Shown in pieces: positions 1 to 5,840 of a stretch of 25,981 nucleotides of DNA (positions within the stretch are counted from its first letter, which is position 1; every line of letters begins with the position of its first letter). The notes beneath the pieces were generated by a model. That model saw only the letters and a list, made by a program, of their open reading frames with translations. It was not told the origin of the DNA and searched no databases. A program made the position numbers and the translations under genes. The stretch spans positions 1-25,981 of IMG/VR virus record IMGVR_UViG_3300032242_001775, one strand, 5' to 3'. This stretch comes from a virus.

Positions 1-11
1 AAAGCGCCGGA

Positions 12-122
12 TCACTCGGCACCCCCTTTGAAAAAAAAAGCAAAGAAACGGGCCAGAAGGTCCGCAAACTCATCCCGACCCCACATCAGGATCAGGAACA
101 CGATCAGGGAGATTAGGGCCAT
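12..122 (-). CDS. Small single-pass membrane peptide, 36 aa (hypothetical)
   Basis: A 37-codon minus-strand ORF begins with ATG at 122 and ends with TGA at 12. Residues 2-14 are strongly hydrophobic (MALISLIVFLILMW), followed by a charged GRDE stretch and an amphipathic Phe-rich tail, so it would be a tiny membrane peptide. Its stop overlaps a GTG (GTGA) that could start another gene running off the left edge of the window, the same translational coupling used by other genes here. No family is recognised. A holin-like or regulatory membrane role is possible but not shown. It is short enough to be chance. Confidence 0.35.
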   Translation of the reverse strand: MALISLIVFLILMWGRDEFADLLARFFAFFFKGGAE

Positions 123-148
123 CACAGGCCACCCCCTTGCCGATATCC

Positions 149-169
149 GGCTACACTGTGGGCTACACT
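149..169. repeat. Paired GGCTACACT repeats, left of the att core
   Basis: Two copies of GGCTACACT lie at 149-157 and 161-169, with starts 12 bp apart. The same nonamer occurs twice more at 299-316, on the other side of the tRNA-like core at 198-222. Paired direct repeats on both sides of a core next to an integrase gene are the layout expected for integrase arm-type binding sites. The function is inferred. Confidence 0.55.
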
Positions 170-197
170 AACCCGCAGACCCTGATAAACACAGGAG

Positions 198-222
198 CTG
201 CCCCGCATGGATTTGAACCATG
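198..222 (-). other. tRNA 3'-end fragment, candidate attachment-site core
   Basis: Read on the minus strand, 222-206 gives a perfect T-arm (stem CATGG, loop TTCAAAT, stem CCATG). It is followed by a seven-base acceptor strand CGGGGCA (205-199) and a discriminator G. The matching 5' acceptor strand TGCCCCG and the D and anticodon arms are absent on the upstream side, so this is only the 3' end of a tRNA. Tyrosine integrases of phages commonly target tRNA 3' ends, and the integrase starts about 95 bp away. No CCA is encoded after the discriminator. The tRNA identity cannot be read from this fragment. Confidence 0.6.
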
Positions 223-298
223 AATATGGTTTTCTCTGATGGAGTTTCATGTTTTCTCTTTGGTTGTCTCTTTTGGCGTGTGGTTTTTTTGGGTTTCT

Positions 299-316
299 GG
301 CTACACTGGCTACACT
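299..316. repeat. Tandem GGCTACACT repeats abutting the integrase start
   Basis: Two head-to-tail copies of GGCTACACT (299-307 and 308-316) end exactly one base before the ATG of the integrase at 317. They match the pair at 149-169. Besides possible arm-site function, integrase bound here would cover its own start and could repress its own expression. That regulatory reading is inferred. Confidence 0.55.
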
Positions 317-1432
317 ATGGCGTCACTGTACAAGCGGGTAGGAAGCCCCTACTGGTGGATTAAGTACTTCAATGACACTGGAAAGCGGGTTCAGGAGTCC
401 ACCGGCCTTCTGCATGATTCGGTTGCACAGACCCGAGAGGCCAGAAAGCTGAGGGCTTCCAAAGAAATGGAGGAATGCCGTGCCCCCAGATCGGATCGAT
501 CCCCGAGGGCTTTCAGTGTTTGGGTGATTCCGTGGCTCACTTCCCAGAACAAGAACGACGGAACGCTGGAGAGCTACCTGGGCGCATGGAAGAACCTCTT
601 GTCCTTCTTTACCAAGCAGGAAATCCGATCCGCCTCCGAGGTGAAGCGGGAGCACTGCTTCGCCTACCTGGACTGGCGCATCGCCCAGGGCGTCTGCAGG
701 AATACGGCCATTCATGACCTCCGTATCCTGAGAAAAATCCTTTTTGAGGCCTACAACCGCGAGTGGATCGACCGGAATCCGGCCAGCAAGCTCGGCATCG
801 AGCGCGATACCCCAGAAAGAAAGCCGGTCATCAGTGACGCCGACCGAGCCAAGGTTGAGGCCAGTTTTCCCAAAAAAACCGACTGGAGGGAAATCTGCTG
901 GACCATTGCCATCAATCAAGGCTGCCGACTGGCCGAGACCAGTCTGCCGATTTCCGACGTGGACTTCGATCACGACCTGATCACCTTCACCTTGAAGGGA
1001 GGACGCCGACACACCACAAAGCTCATGCCGGAGGTAAAAAAACTCCTCCTGAAGCTCAAGGCCGATGGAGCCACCCGCACGTGGGAGTTCCACCGGCTGG
1101 CCAGCCGAGACTGGTCGCGCATTTTCGAGCGACTTGGATGCAATTTCAGTTTTCACAGCACCAGGGTGACCGTGATCACGAAGCTGGCCCGCGCTGGAGT
1201 GAACGAGCAGATGGCCCGTCGATTCATTGGTCATGCCTCCAGCGAGATCCATGCTATTTACACGCGGCTAGAAGCCGGTGACCTCGATTGCTGCGTGGAT
1301 GCGTTGACTGTACCTTCAGCCCCACTGACCTCGCCGACTTTGGAACGGCCATTGAAGGGTAAGCCTGGGAAAGCCGGAACCCGCCGGCAGAAAGCGCGGA
1401 TTGGTCGGCCAGCCATGCCAAGGCGTGTTTGA
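317..1432 (+). CDS. int: Tyrosine site-specific recombinase (phage integrase)
   Basis: This 371-aa integrase catalyses site-specific recombination between attP and attB through a covalent 3'-phosphotyrosine intermediate. The start is set at ATG 317 (MASLYKR...), which matches the usual N-terminus of this family. The longer frame upstream only translates the GGCTACACT repeats. An N-terminal SAM-like core-binding region spans about residues 70-165. Catalytic residues can be followed: Arg204 in NQGCRLAE, Lys227 in TLKGGRR, His280 and Arg283 in SFHSTR, His306 in FIGHAS, and Tyr315 in AIYTRL. A basic tail of about 50 residues follows the tyrosine. Its last 179 bp are antisense to a helix-turn-helix gene. 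The neighbouring tRNA-like core is the probable attachment site. Confidence 0.95.
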   Translation: MASLYKRVGSPYWWIKYFNDTGKRVQESTGLLHDSVAQTREARKLRASKEMEECRAPRSDRSPRAFSVWVIPWLTSQNKNDGTLESYLGAWKNLLSFFTKQEIRSASEVKREHCFAYLDWRIAQGVCRNTAIHDLRILRKILFEAYNREWIDRNPASKLGIERDTPERKPVISDADRAKVEASFPKKTDWREICWTIAINQGCRLAETSLPISDVDFDHDLITFTLKGGRRHTTKLMPEVKKLLLKLKADGATRTWEFHRLASRDWSRIFERLGCNFSFHSTRVTVITKLARAGVNEQMARRFIGHASSEIHAIYTRLEAGDLDCCVDALTVPSAPLTSPTLERPLKGKPGKAGTRRQKARIGRPAMPRRV

Positions 1433-1544
1433 GCGTGGTCTTTGACCCAAACTTCATCCGGTAGCCGCAGCGGACCATTCCGCTGACATACGTCGGGCTG
1501 CGACCGAGTTGCTCGGCAAGTTGGCTCTTGTTAAGCAGTTGCAT
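1254..1544 (-). CDS. Small helix-turn-helix protein, possible excisionase or regulator
   Basis: This 96-aa ORF starts with an ATG overlapping the TAA stop of the preceding ribbon-helix-helix gene (TAATG), implying co-translation. Residues 4-25 (NKSQLAEQLGRSPTYVSGMV) look like a helix-turn-helix. Residues 26-50 continue as a short wing and helix with the motif TTLKHALAWL. The remainder is low-complexity and lies entirely opposite the 3' end of the integrase, so it may be non-essential extension. Small HTH proteins beside integrases are often excisionases or directionality factors, or repressor partners. Which one applies here cannot be decided from sequence. Confidence 0.6.
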   Translation of the reverse strand: MQLLNKSQLAEQLGRSPTYVSGMVRCGYRMKFGSKTTLKHALAWLADQSALSAGGFRLSQAYPSMAVPKSARSVGLKVQSTHPRSNRGHRLLAACK

Positions 1545-1708
1545 TACAAGGTTTTCTCTTTTTTGGGTGACCCGTACGTCTCCTTGATGGCCCTGCGGAT
1601 AATGTCGGAAACCTTCAGGTCTTCTTCATCTGCAAGCTTGCGGAGATGCTTAAATACTGGCTCTGCAAGACGAAGGTTCACTTGTTTGTTCAATGTTGTT
1701 CCGTTCAT
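1544..1708 (-). CDS. Ribbon-helix-helix DNA-binding protein 1 (54 aa)
   Basis: A 54-aa ORF runs from ATG 1708 to TAA 1544. The sequence follows a ribbon-helix-helix (Arc/CopG-type) plan: a beta strand NKQVNLRL (residues 7-14), helix A to about residue 30, and helix B LKVSDIIRRAIKETY (31-45), then a basic tail. It aligns convincingly with the divergent plus-strand protein at 1808-1972 (shared pattern NKxVxxRLxE...LxKxA...K[VI][ST]D[IV]IRxAI..Y). The two appear to be paralogues facing away from each other. It lies upstream of, and overlaps by one base, the HTH gene. A role as a phage repressor of the divergent promoter region is inferred. Confidence 0.75.
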   Translation of the reverse strand: MNGTTLNKQVNLRLAEPVFKHLRKLADEEDLKVSDIIRRAIKETYGSPKKEKTL

Positions 1709-1807
1709 TTGTACGATTGATATACAAAAATATATATTGATACAATATAATTCTTTTGCTTATCAAAAAAAGCTTTGCAAAAGAAATCATTGATATACAT
1801 TGACACC
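1709..1807. promoter_or_regulatory. Divergent control region with ATTGATATACA operators
   Basis: This 99-bp AT-rich spacer separates the two ribbon-helix-helix genes. The 11-mer ATTGATATACA occurs at 1716-1726 and 1789-1799, each 7-8 bp from the nearer start codon, with a shorter related ATTGATACA at 1736-1744. A perfect 9-bp inverted repeat (TTCTTTTGC at 1751-1759, GCAAAAGAA at 1777-1785) sits in the middle. AT-rich stretches such as TATATAT and TACAATATAAT could supply -10 elements in both directions. Binding by the flanking proteins is inferred from layout. Confidence 0.6.
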
Positions 1808-1972
1808 ATGAAATTGAATAAAACAGTGCTGATCCGACTCAACGAGGAGTGGTATCTTCACTTACAGAAACAAGCTGAAAAACGTGGCCCAGGCACCAAG
1901 ATCACCGATGTCATCCGTGAGGCCATTTACAAGAGATATCCGTTGCCCCCTGACCGTGACAAAAAAGACTGA
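1808..1972 (+). CDS. Ribbon-helix-helix DNA-binding protein 2 (54 aa)
   Basis: ATG 1808 is chosen rather than an upstream in-frame ATG at 1775, because the protein then begins directly at the predicted beta strand (NKTVLIRL, residues 4-11). Helix A covers about residues 12-27 and helix B (KITDVIREAIYKRY) about 31-44, with a charged C-terminal tail. Length (54 aa) and pattern match the divergent protein at 1544-1708. Ribbon-helix-helix proteins bind DNA as dimers through the two-stranded ribbon, typically at short repeated operators like the boxes in the shared upstream region. It is probably one arm of a lysogeny switch. It lacks a good Shine-Dalgarno sequence. Confidence 0.75.
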   Translation: MKLNKTVLIRLNEEWYLHLQKQAEKRGPGTKITDVIREAIYKRYPLPPDRDKKD

Positions 1973-2005
1973 AATCCATCATTTCCAACAAATTACAAAA
2001 TAATC

Positions 2006-2257
2006 ATGCACCCATTTATCATGGCCTCAGCACTTCAGAGTGCAGCCGCCCTTGGGATTTTCGGGGTATTAATTGCCGGAGCGTTGTCCCTGATTGCTTT
2101 GCTATTTCCAATCATTGTGATCGTCCAGCTCATGACTTTGAATGGAAAAATGGCTGAGCAGATCAAAGCCACAAAATTGCTGACCGAAGAAGCCCAACGT
2201 CAGAACATCTTGACTCGGCAAATTTTGGTCGCTTCCGGGCACGATCCCCACGCCTAA
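2006..2257 (+). CDS. Small membrane protein of unknown function
   Basis: This 83-aa protein has a long hydrophobic N-terminal half (about residues 8-43), long enough for one or two membrane passes. A charged, probably helical cytoplasmic tail follows (NGKMAEQIKATKLLTEEAQRQ...). It follows ribbon-helix-helix gene 2 by 33 bp on the same strand and may share its transcript. It converges on, and overlaps by 4 bp, the HExxH protein gene. Its position beside the control genes would suit a lysogenic-conversion or superinfection-exclusion membrane protein. No family is recognised and this is speculation. Confidence 0.55.
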   Translation: MHPFIMASALQSAAALGIFGVLIAGALSLIALLFPIIVIVQLMTLNGKMAEQIKATKLLTEEAQRQNILTRQILVASGHDPHA

Positions 2258-2508
2258 AACTCAATCCTGCGCCAGTTATCCCTCCAGAGAAGGTCGGAGA
2301 GCCGGTTGGCGTAGGCCCGAACCATCATCTCACCGGCATCGGGCAGCAGAAGGTGGATCCCTTCGTGAATGACCGTGTCAAGTCGCTCACGACTGCTGCC
2401 CTGCTTGACCGGATCGATCTCGATCATATCGGGATGATGAGCCAGCCCGAGGGCACGTTCCTTTCCGAGGCGGCGCTCCCTGATCTGGATCTTTTTGGGG
2501 AGTTTCAT
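2254..2508 (-). CDS. Mini zinc-metallopeptidase-like protein (HExxH)
   Basis: This 84-aa protein carries HEGIH (His48-Glu49-x-x-His52), the zinc-binding and catalytic motif of metallopeptidases, within DTVIHEGIHLLLPDAGE. Glu60 is a possible third metal ligand. It is basic at the N-terminus, then a short extended region (MIEIDP), the motif helix, and a C-terminal helix ending LLWRDNWRR. It is far smaller than typical proteases, close to minimal HExxH proteins seen in phages and plasmids. Its ATG overlaps the preceding gene's stop (ATGA), so it is translationally coupled. It is the last gene of the minus-strand run and ends against a convergent gene. The substrate is unknown. Confidence 0.65.
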   Translation of the reverse strand: MKLPKKIQIRERRLGKERALGLAHHPDMIEIDPVKQGSSRERLDTVIHEGIHLLLPDAGEMMVRAYANRLSDLLWRDNWRRIEF

Positions 2509-2690
2509 GGCATTCCCCTGACCTTTTCCACGATCATGAGCTGAAACTCGCAGAGGGCCTCCAGCATCTTCTTTTCGTCATCGGTCACCACCCGCAGCCG
2601 GAATGGGAGTTCGATCCCTTCGACCGTGACATCGAGGGTGAGGCCCCACCGGACACATCCATCGGCGTCCTGGGAGGCCTCGTCGCTCAC
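2505..2690 (-). CDS. Small conserved-looking phage protein, unknown
   Basis: A 61-aa product is predicted from a GTG at 2690 that overlaps the metallophosphoesterase stop (GTGA). The frame is open further upstream, but that part only shadows the esterase gene. After an acidic start (SDEASQDADG) there is a two-strand region (VRWGLTLDVTVEG, LPFRLRVVTDDE) followed by a C-terminal helix (KKMLEALCEFQLMIVEKV). It overlaps the following HExxH gene by 4 bp. The function is not recognised. The tight coupling on both sides argues that it is real. Confidence 0.55.
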   Translation of the reverse strand: MSDEASQDADGCVRWGLTLDVTVEGIELPFRLRVVTDDEKKMLEALCEFQLMIVEKVRGMP

Positions 2691-3673
2691 AGGAGAACCC
2701 CGTGGTGGATCCGTCGGTTCTCCACCTCGAAATCCCCTGCCCCACCCATCTCGACCACGGCGAATCCGTGGTTCCATCGGTTCAGCGGCATATAGTGAGG
2801 GTGAAGTTCGCAGAGACAGCCGGAAGAAAAACACGTGATCATCTTTGAGCGCACGGTCGGCTCGGTGTGCTCGCTGGTCTGGTGGAGGTGTCCGGTGAGG
2901 GTGCTGTCTTTGGCTTTCAGAAAAAATCCCCTGGCCGCGTTGACGGGGGCAAGGATCGCCTGACGATACTCGTGGCCGTGGAGGATCGTGAGCTTTCCGG
3001 CGTGGATGAGTCGCTTGTCGGTGACGTACTCGATGCCACGGTTGGCAAAGGACATGAGATCGGGAAATCGGAACTGCGGAATGTCCAATAATTCCGGCGC
3101 CTTCACCCTGAGATAGCTCGTGTAGCGTTCGTCGTGGTTGCCATCCTTCCAGATGATCTTTGCCTTTGGGAACTTGTATTGGAGGTAGTCCAGGAACTCA
3201 TTGACCGCAGCAATCTCATCGGCTGCGCTGCGTTCACGAGGATCCTTTTCAAAACGGCTGAGTTGGTAAAAATCAATCGTATCCCCGTTAAGGAGGATCG
3301 TGTCGACTTTGCGCTTTTTGAAATGCGCTAGGGCCACTTCGAGGGCCGGGGTGTTGTGGTAGGGAATGTGGACATCCGAGAGGACGGCGATCACGTTGCC
3401 CTCGAGGAGGTAGGGAGTGAACTTCCGTTCCAAGCTCACGGGAAGAAAGGGATTGTTCGGTTTCTGGAGTGGTCGCACGTTGCGCTTGTCGGCCATCTTG
3501 CTGAGATTCTTTTTGCCGCTTGCTCCGCGATGGTACATGAGAGTGCCACGGCAAGACTCAAGGTTTGACCAGACCTCGGGGTGTTTTTTGTAGAGTTTCT
3601 TTGCCAACGTGAGGGTTGGAGTATCGGGAAACTTATCAAGCGCGGCTTTGGCAATGTTTCCTTGGATGCTCAT
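2687..3673 (-). CDS. Calcineurin-like metallophosphoesterase
   Basis: This 328-aa protein has the full set of binuclear metallophosphoesterase motifs: DVHIPYH (Asp100, His102), NGDTIDF (Asp131), GNHDER (Asn179-His180), LHGHEY (His232, His234) and TGHLHQ (His262, His264). Such enzymes cleave phosphomono- or phosphodiesters, and in phages they may act on nucleotides or DNA ends. Residues 1-60 precede the catalytic domain and look helical and basic, possibly a nucleic-acid-binding extension. It starts with ATG overlapping the kinase stop by 4 bp. The upstream mRNA reads CAACCCT immediately before ATG rather than a Shine-Dalgarno sequence. The substrate is not predictable. Confidence 0.9.
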   Translation of the reverse strand: MSIQGNIAKAALDKFPDTPTLTLAKKLYKKHPEVWSNLESCRGTLMYHRGASGKKNLSKMADKRNVRPLQKPNNPFLPVSLERKFTPYLLEGNVIAVLSDVHIPYHNTPALEVALAHFKKRKVDTILLNGDTIDFYQLSRFEKDPRERSAADEIAAVNEFLDYLQYKFPKAKIIWKDGNHDERYTSYLRVKAPELLDIPQFRFPDLMSFANRGIEYVTDKRLIHAGKLTILHGHEYRQAILAPVNAARGFFLKAKDSTLTGHLHQTSEHTEPTVRSKMITCFSSGCLCELHPHYMPLNRWNHGFAVVEMGGAGDFEVENRRIHHGVLL

Positions 3674-4200
3674 AGGGTTGAGTCGATGTGGGCGAAGAGC
3701 GCGGAAAGATCCCCCGTGTTCTCCACTACATGGTCCACGTCAAACTCCTGCCCTTCGGAGACATGCACCGAGCTGGTGACGGTGCCAGGACGGACGATGC
3801 GGATTAATGTGAATCCTTCCGATCTCAAATCATCGGCTTCATCCGAGAATCTGAGGTCATCCACGACCACAGGGTGCAGGGAATGGCGCACTTTCCGGAG
3901 CAGAATCGCCCGCCAGATGTCTTGGGCAATGATATTGCGACCGAACTCCGTGCCGAGCTGCTGGAGTGCATACCGGGGCGACCGGCCTTGCAGGAGAGGC
4001 GTTTCATGCTCTTTGTAAATGCCGTCGACCATCTCATGAGCCTCAACGAATCCGGCACCACTCTCGATGAGCAGGCAGCGAATCATTCGCTTAATAGGCG
4101 CTGCGTAGGAGAGCCGCTGGAAATGGTAACGCTTTACCAGGTACTCGGCTGCGGTGGATTTGCCACTGCGGGCCAGCCCGGTGAGCGCGAGGCGTTTCAT
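3670..4200 (-). CDS. Deoxynucleoside monophosphate kinase-like P-loop enzyme
   Basis: This 176-aa protein starts at ATG 4200 (MKRLALTGLARSGKST), which overlaps the endolysin stop as ATGA. The P-loop GLARSGKST lies at residues 8-16. The pattern SPRYALQQLGTEFGR and the later VVVDDLRFSDEADDL with LIRIVRP matches the T4 gp1-type dNMP kinase family, which phosphorylates dNMPs to dNDPs to feed phage DNA synthesis. A region spanning about residues 35-80 looks like the mobile nucleotide-binding lid. Finding it coupled to lysis genes is unusual in location but common in phage mosaics. The exact nucleotide specificity is unknown. Confidence 0.8.
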   Translation of the reverse strand: MKRLALTGLARSGKSTAAEYLVKRYHFQRLSYAAPIKRMIRCLLIESGAGFVEAHEMVDGIYKEHETPLLQGRSPRYALQQLGTEFGRNIIAQDIWRAILLRKVRHSLHPVVVDDLRFSDEADDLRSEGFTLIRIVRPGTVTSSVHVSEGQEFDVDHVVENTGDLSALFAHIDSTL

Positions 4201-4760
4201 GCCAGGAGAGACTTGGAGGCGTCGAGCCGGTTCAGCCAACCTTTGAGAAATTTCCCCTGGGAAGGACGCTTTTCCACGATCCCCTCGTAGTGGCGGCGCA
4301 CCTTTTGAAGGAACGACATGGCTAGTCCGGTCGAGTCGGACACGGACATCGCTGCGGAACGGGTCACATCACCGAGGGATCCATCGATGGTCAGTCTGGC
4401 CGAGTAATCATTGAGCGCAAACTGAAGGGCACGAATGGCTGGGTGGATACCGATATTCACGCCGGAGACAAAACAGACCGATTGCACCGGAGAGGGAAGT
4501 CCCGTAAAAACCATCCAGTAGTTGCTGAAATAACAGAAAGCAATATCACCGGGAGTCGAAGCATCAGTCACCTCCCCGTCGCGTTTTAAAAGACCAGCAA
4601 AAGTGGCTCCACCCGGATCGTCGGGGTCATTTTCCCACCGGATCGTCTTGTGATCAGCGGCGTATTCACATTCCCATTGGAGGACCAGCGCAAGCGCTTT
4701 GCGGAAGGCTGCTGGATAAGAGGCCACCGAGGCCGCAGCCAGGATGTCTTCGATGGTCAT
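4197..4760 (-). CDS. Endolysin, glycoside hydrolase family 108 type
   Basis: This 187-aa protein cleaves peptidoglycan to release virions. Residues 16-60 show the family 108 signature: a helix ending in LQWECEYA (Glu30 is the likely catalytic acid) followed by NDPDDPGGATFAGL. A mid-region YFSNYWMVFTGLPS and FVSGVNIGIHPAIRALQFALN correspond to the conserved second half. The C-terminal third, with IDGSLGDVTRSAA, resembles the peptidoglycan-binding type 3 segment of this family. There is no signal peptide, so export depends on the holin-like neighbour. The start overlaps the upstream gene stop by 4 bp, and its own stop overlaps the kinase start. WECEY replaces the more usual WEGG, a mild divergence. 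Confidence 0.85.
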   Translation of the reverse strand: MTIEDILAAASVASYPAAFRKALALVLQWECEYAADHKTIRWENDPDDPGGATFAGLLKRDGEVTDASTPGDIAFCYFSNYWMVFTGLPSPVQSVCFVSGVNIGIHPAIRALQFALNDYSARLTIDGSLGDVTRSAAMSVSDSTGLAMSFLQKVRRHYEGIVEKRPSQGKFLKGWLNRLDASKSLLA

Positions 4761-5005
4761 GGTTTTTCAGCAAATTTGCTGATGCCTTTGGCTGCCGAAA
4801 GTGACCCAATCGCCACGCTCAAAAGGTTGGCAATGTTGGGAGGGCAATCCACGACGTCGCGGGTCAGGACGTGCCGCGTGATGAAATAGACGGTTACTCC
4901 GACCACGGTAAAAAGAACCACCCAAAGTCCGATCCTGACTGAGGACGGGTCTCCATTGGCTTCACAGAGTGCGGCTTTGAGGAAGTTCAAAACGTGAACC
5001 TCCAT
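4757..5005 (-). CDS. Putative holin-like membrane protein
   Basis: The start is placed at ATG 5005, giving 82 aa (MEVHVLNFLKAALCEANGD...). The longer open frame upstream only shadows the spanin gene. One clear membrane segment spans about residues 27-44 (LWVVLFTVVGVTVYFITR). A second weaker hydrophobic stretch runs about 58-75 (NIANLLSVAIGSLSAAKG) before a short charged tail. It sits directly upstream of the endolysin with a 4-bp overlap, the classical holin position. The alternative is an accessory phage membrane protein. No strict family motif is visible, so the call rests on size, topology and context. Confidence 0.6.
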   Translation of the reverse strand: MEVHVLNFLKAALCEANGDPSSVRIGLWVVLFTVVGVTVYFITRHVLTRDVVDCPPNIANLLSVAIGSLSAAKGISKFAEKP

Positions 5006-5535
5006 GCCGTTTTTACGCCGATGTAACCGACCACGGCGAGGATTGAGAGCAGGGCAATCCCACGCCACCAAAGAAGCTCAGAAAGCGCCGTTTGTTGTTT
5101 AGACCTCCAGTAGACCACGTCATTTTGAGCCGACTCCAGTTGCCGGGCCTGTTCGTTGACTTTCCCGACATATTGACCAACGGCGATCTGGGCCGCGTTG
5201 AGCGAGTTGGTCAGTTCCGTAAAGGCCTTCTCGCCACCGGGGGCGACATAGCCACTCAGGGCGACCGCTGCCGTGCTGGCCGAGGAGACCGAGGAAACGA
5301 CCGCCACCGGCGATGGGGCGATGTAGTCATGCTTTGGAGCCGATGCGCATCCTGAAAGGGTCAGGATCACGATAAATGGCGTTACCCTCGCGGCCCATTT
5401 GAGGAGTTTTTCGTGAAGCCGGTGGCGAAAGATCACAATCTGCCATCCAAGGGCAAGCTGGATTGAGGTCAGAACGTAGAGAAGGCTGAACCAGAAATGC
5501 CGCGCCAGTAATCCGACGATGCGGAGGATATTCAT
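4987..5535 (-). CDS. Spanin-like lipoprotein with C-terminal membrane anchor
   Basis: This 182-aa frame starts at ATG 5535 behind a strong GGAGGAG ribosome site and a TTTTGACA box. A hydrophobic segment at about 14-35 is followed by a second one that ends in a lipobox, LTLSGC (Cys63). A GTG at 5436 (residue 34) preceded by GGATGG would give a 149-aa form that begins with a standard lipoprotein signal peptide (IFRHRLHEKLLKW... then the lipobox). Downstream is an Ala/Ser/Val-rich region, a helical Gln/Asn-rich stretch (about 103-150), and a membrane segment at about 155-174. Outer-membrane lipidation plus an inner-membrane C-terminal anchor is the architecture of unimolecular spanins. It lies within the lysis cassette. 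The function is inferred. Confidence 0.6.
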   Translation of the reverse strand: MNILRIVGLLARHFWFSLLYVLTSIQLALGWQIVIFRHRLHEKLLKWAARVTPFIVILTLSGCASAPKHDYIAPSPVAVVSSVSSASTAAVALSGYVAPGGEKAFTELTNSLNAAQIAVGQYVGKVNEQARQLESAQNDVVYWRSKQQTALSELLWWRGIALLSILAVVGYIGVKTAWRFTF

Positions 5536-5558
5536 CTCCTCCAGAGGCGTGTCAAAAC

Positions 5559-5840
5559 TTAGTGCCGTGTCAGGGCGTCTTCAATCCTGCGACAACGGAG
5601 GTCAATGGATTGAACCGTGGCCGCTACCGAAGCCAGAAGCTCCCGACGTTGCGCGGCGTCCTGTTCGATGGCGGCGAGCCTGCCGTCCTGAAGCCGATCG
5701 TGTTCTTCAATAGAGGAAACGCGGAATGGAATATAAATAATCCCCGCAAGGGCAACAAAAATGGCAAGAAGGCCATGACCGCCACCGGCAGCCAGAAAAA
5801 GTTCTTTAAGTGATTGGGAAAGAGGCTTGAGATCACTCAT
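5559..5840 (-). CDS. Small membrane protein with coiled-coil tail (lysis-associated)
   Basis: This 93-aa protein begins at ATG 5840, overlapping the fibre stop (ATGA). A polar N-terminus of about 20 residues precedes one membrane segment (LLAIFVALAGIIYIPF, about 24-39). It then has a long charged heptad-like helix (SSIEEHDRLQDGRLAAIEQDA...) to the end. Such a layout fits either a phage holin-like protein or an inner-membrane spanin subunit (Rz-like). It is followed by the lipoprotein gene after 23 bp. No specific family is recognised. Confidence 0.6.
   Translation of the reverse strand: MSDLKPLSQSLKELFLAAGGGHGLLAIFVALAGIIYIPFRVSSIEEHDRLQDGRLAAIEQDAAQRRELLASVAATVQSIDLRCRRIEDALTRH

Noticed and set aside
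323-1252. 309-aa minus-strand ORF opposite the integrase
   Set aside because: It mirrors the integrase coding frame, has no recognisable motifs, and the plus-strand product has complete catalytic residues.
2691-2834. N-terminal extension of the small gene at 2505-2690
   Set aside because: The frame is open, but it overlaps the conserved 3' end of the phosphoesterase. The GTG overlapping the stop is the more economical start.
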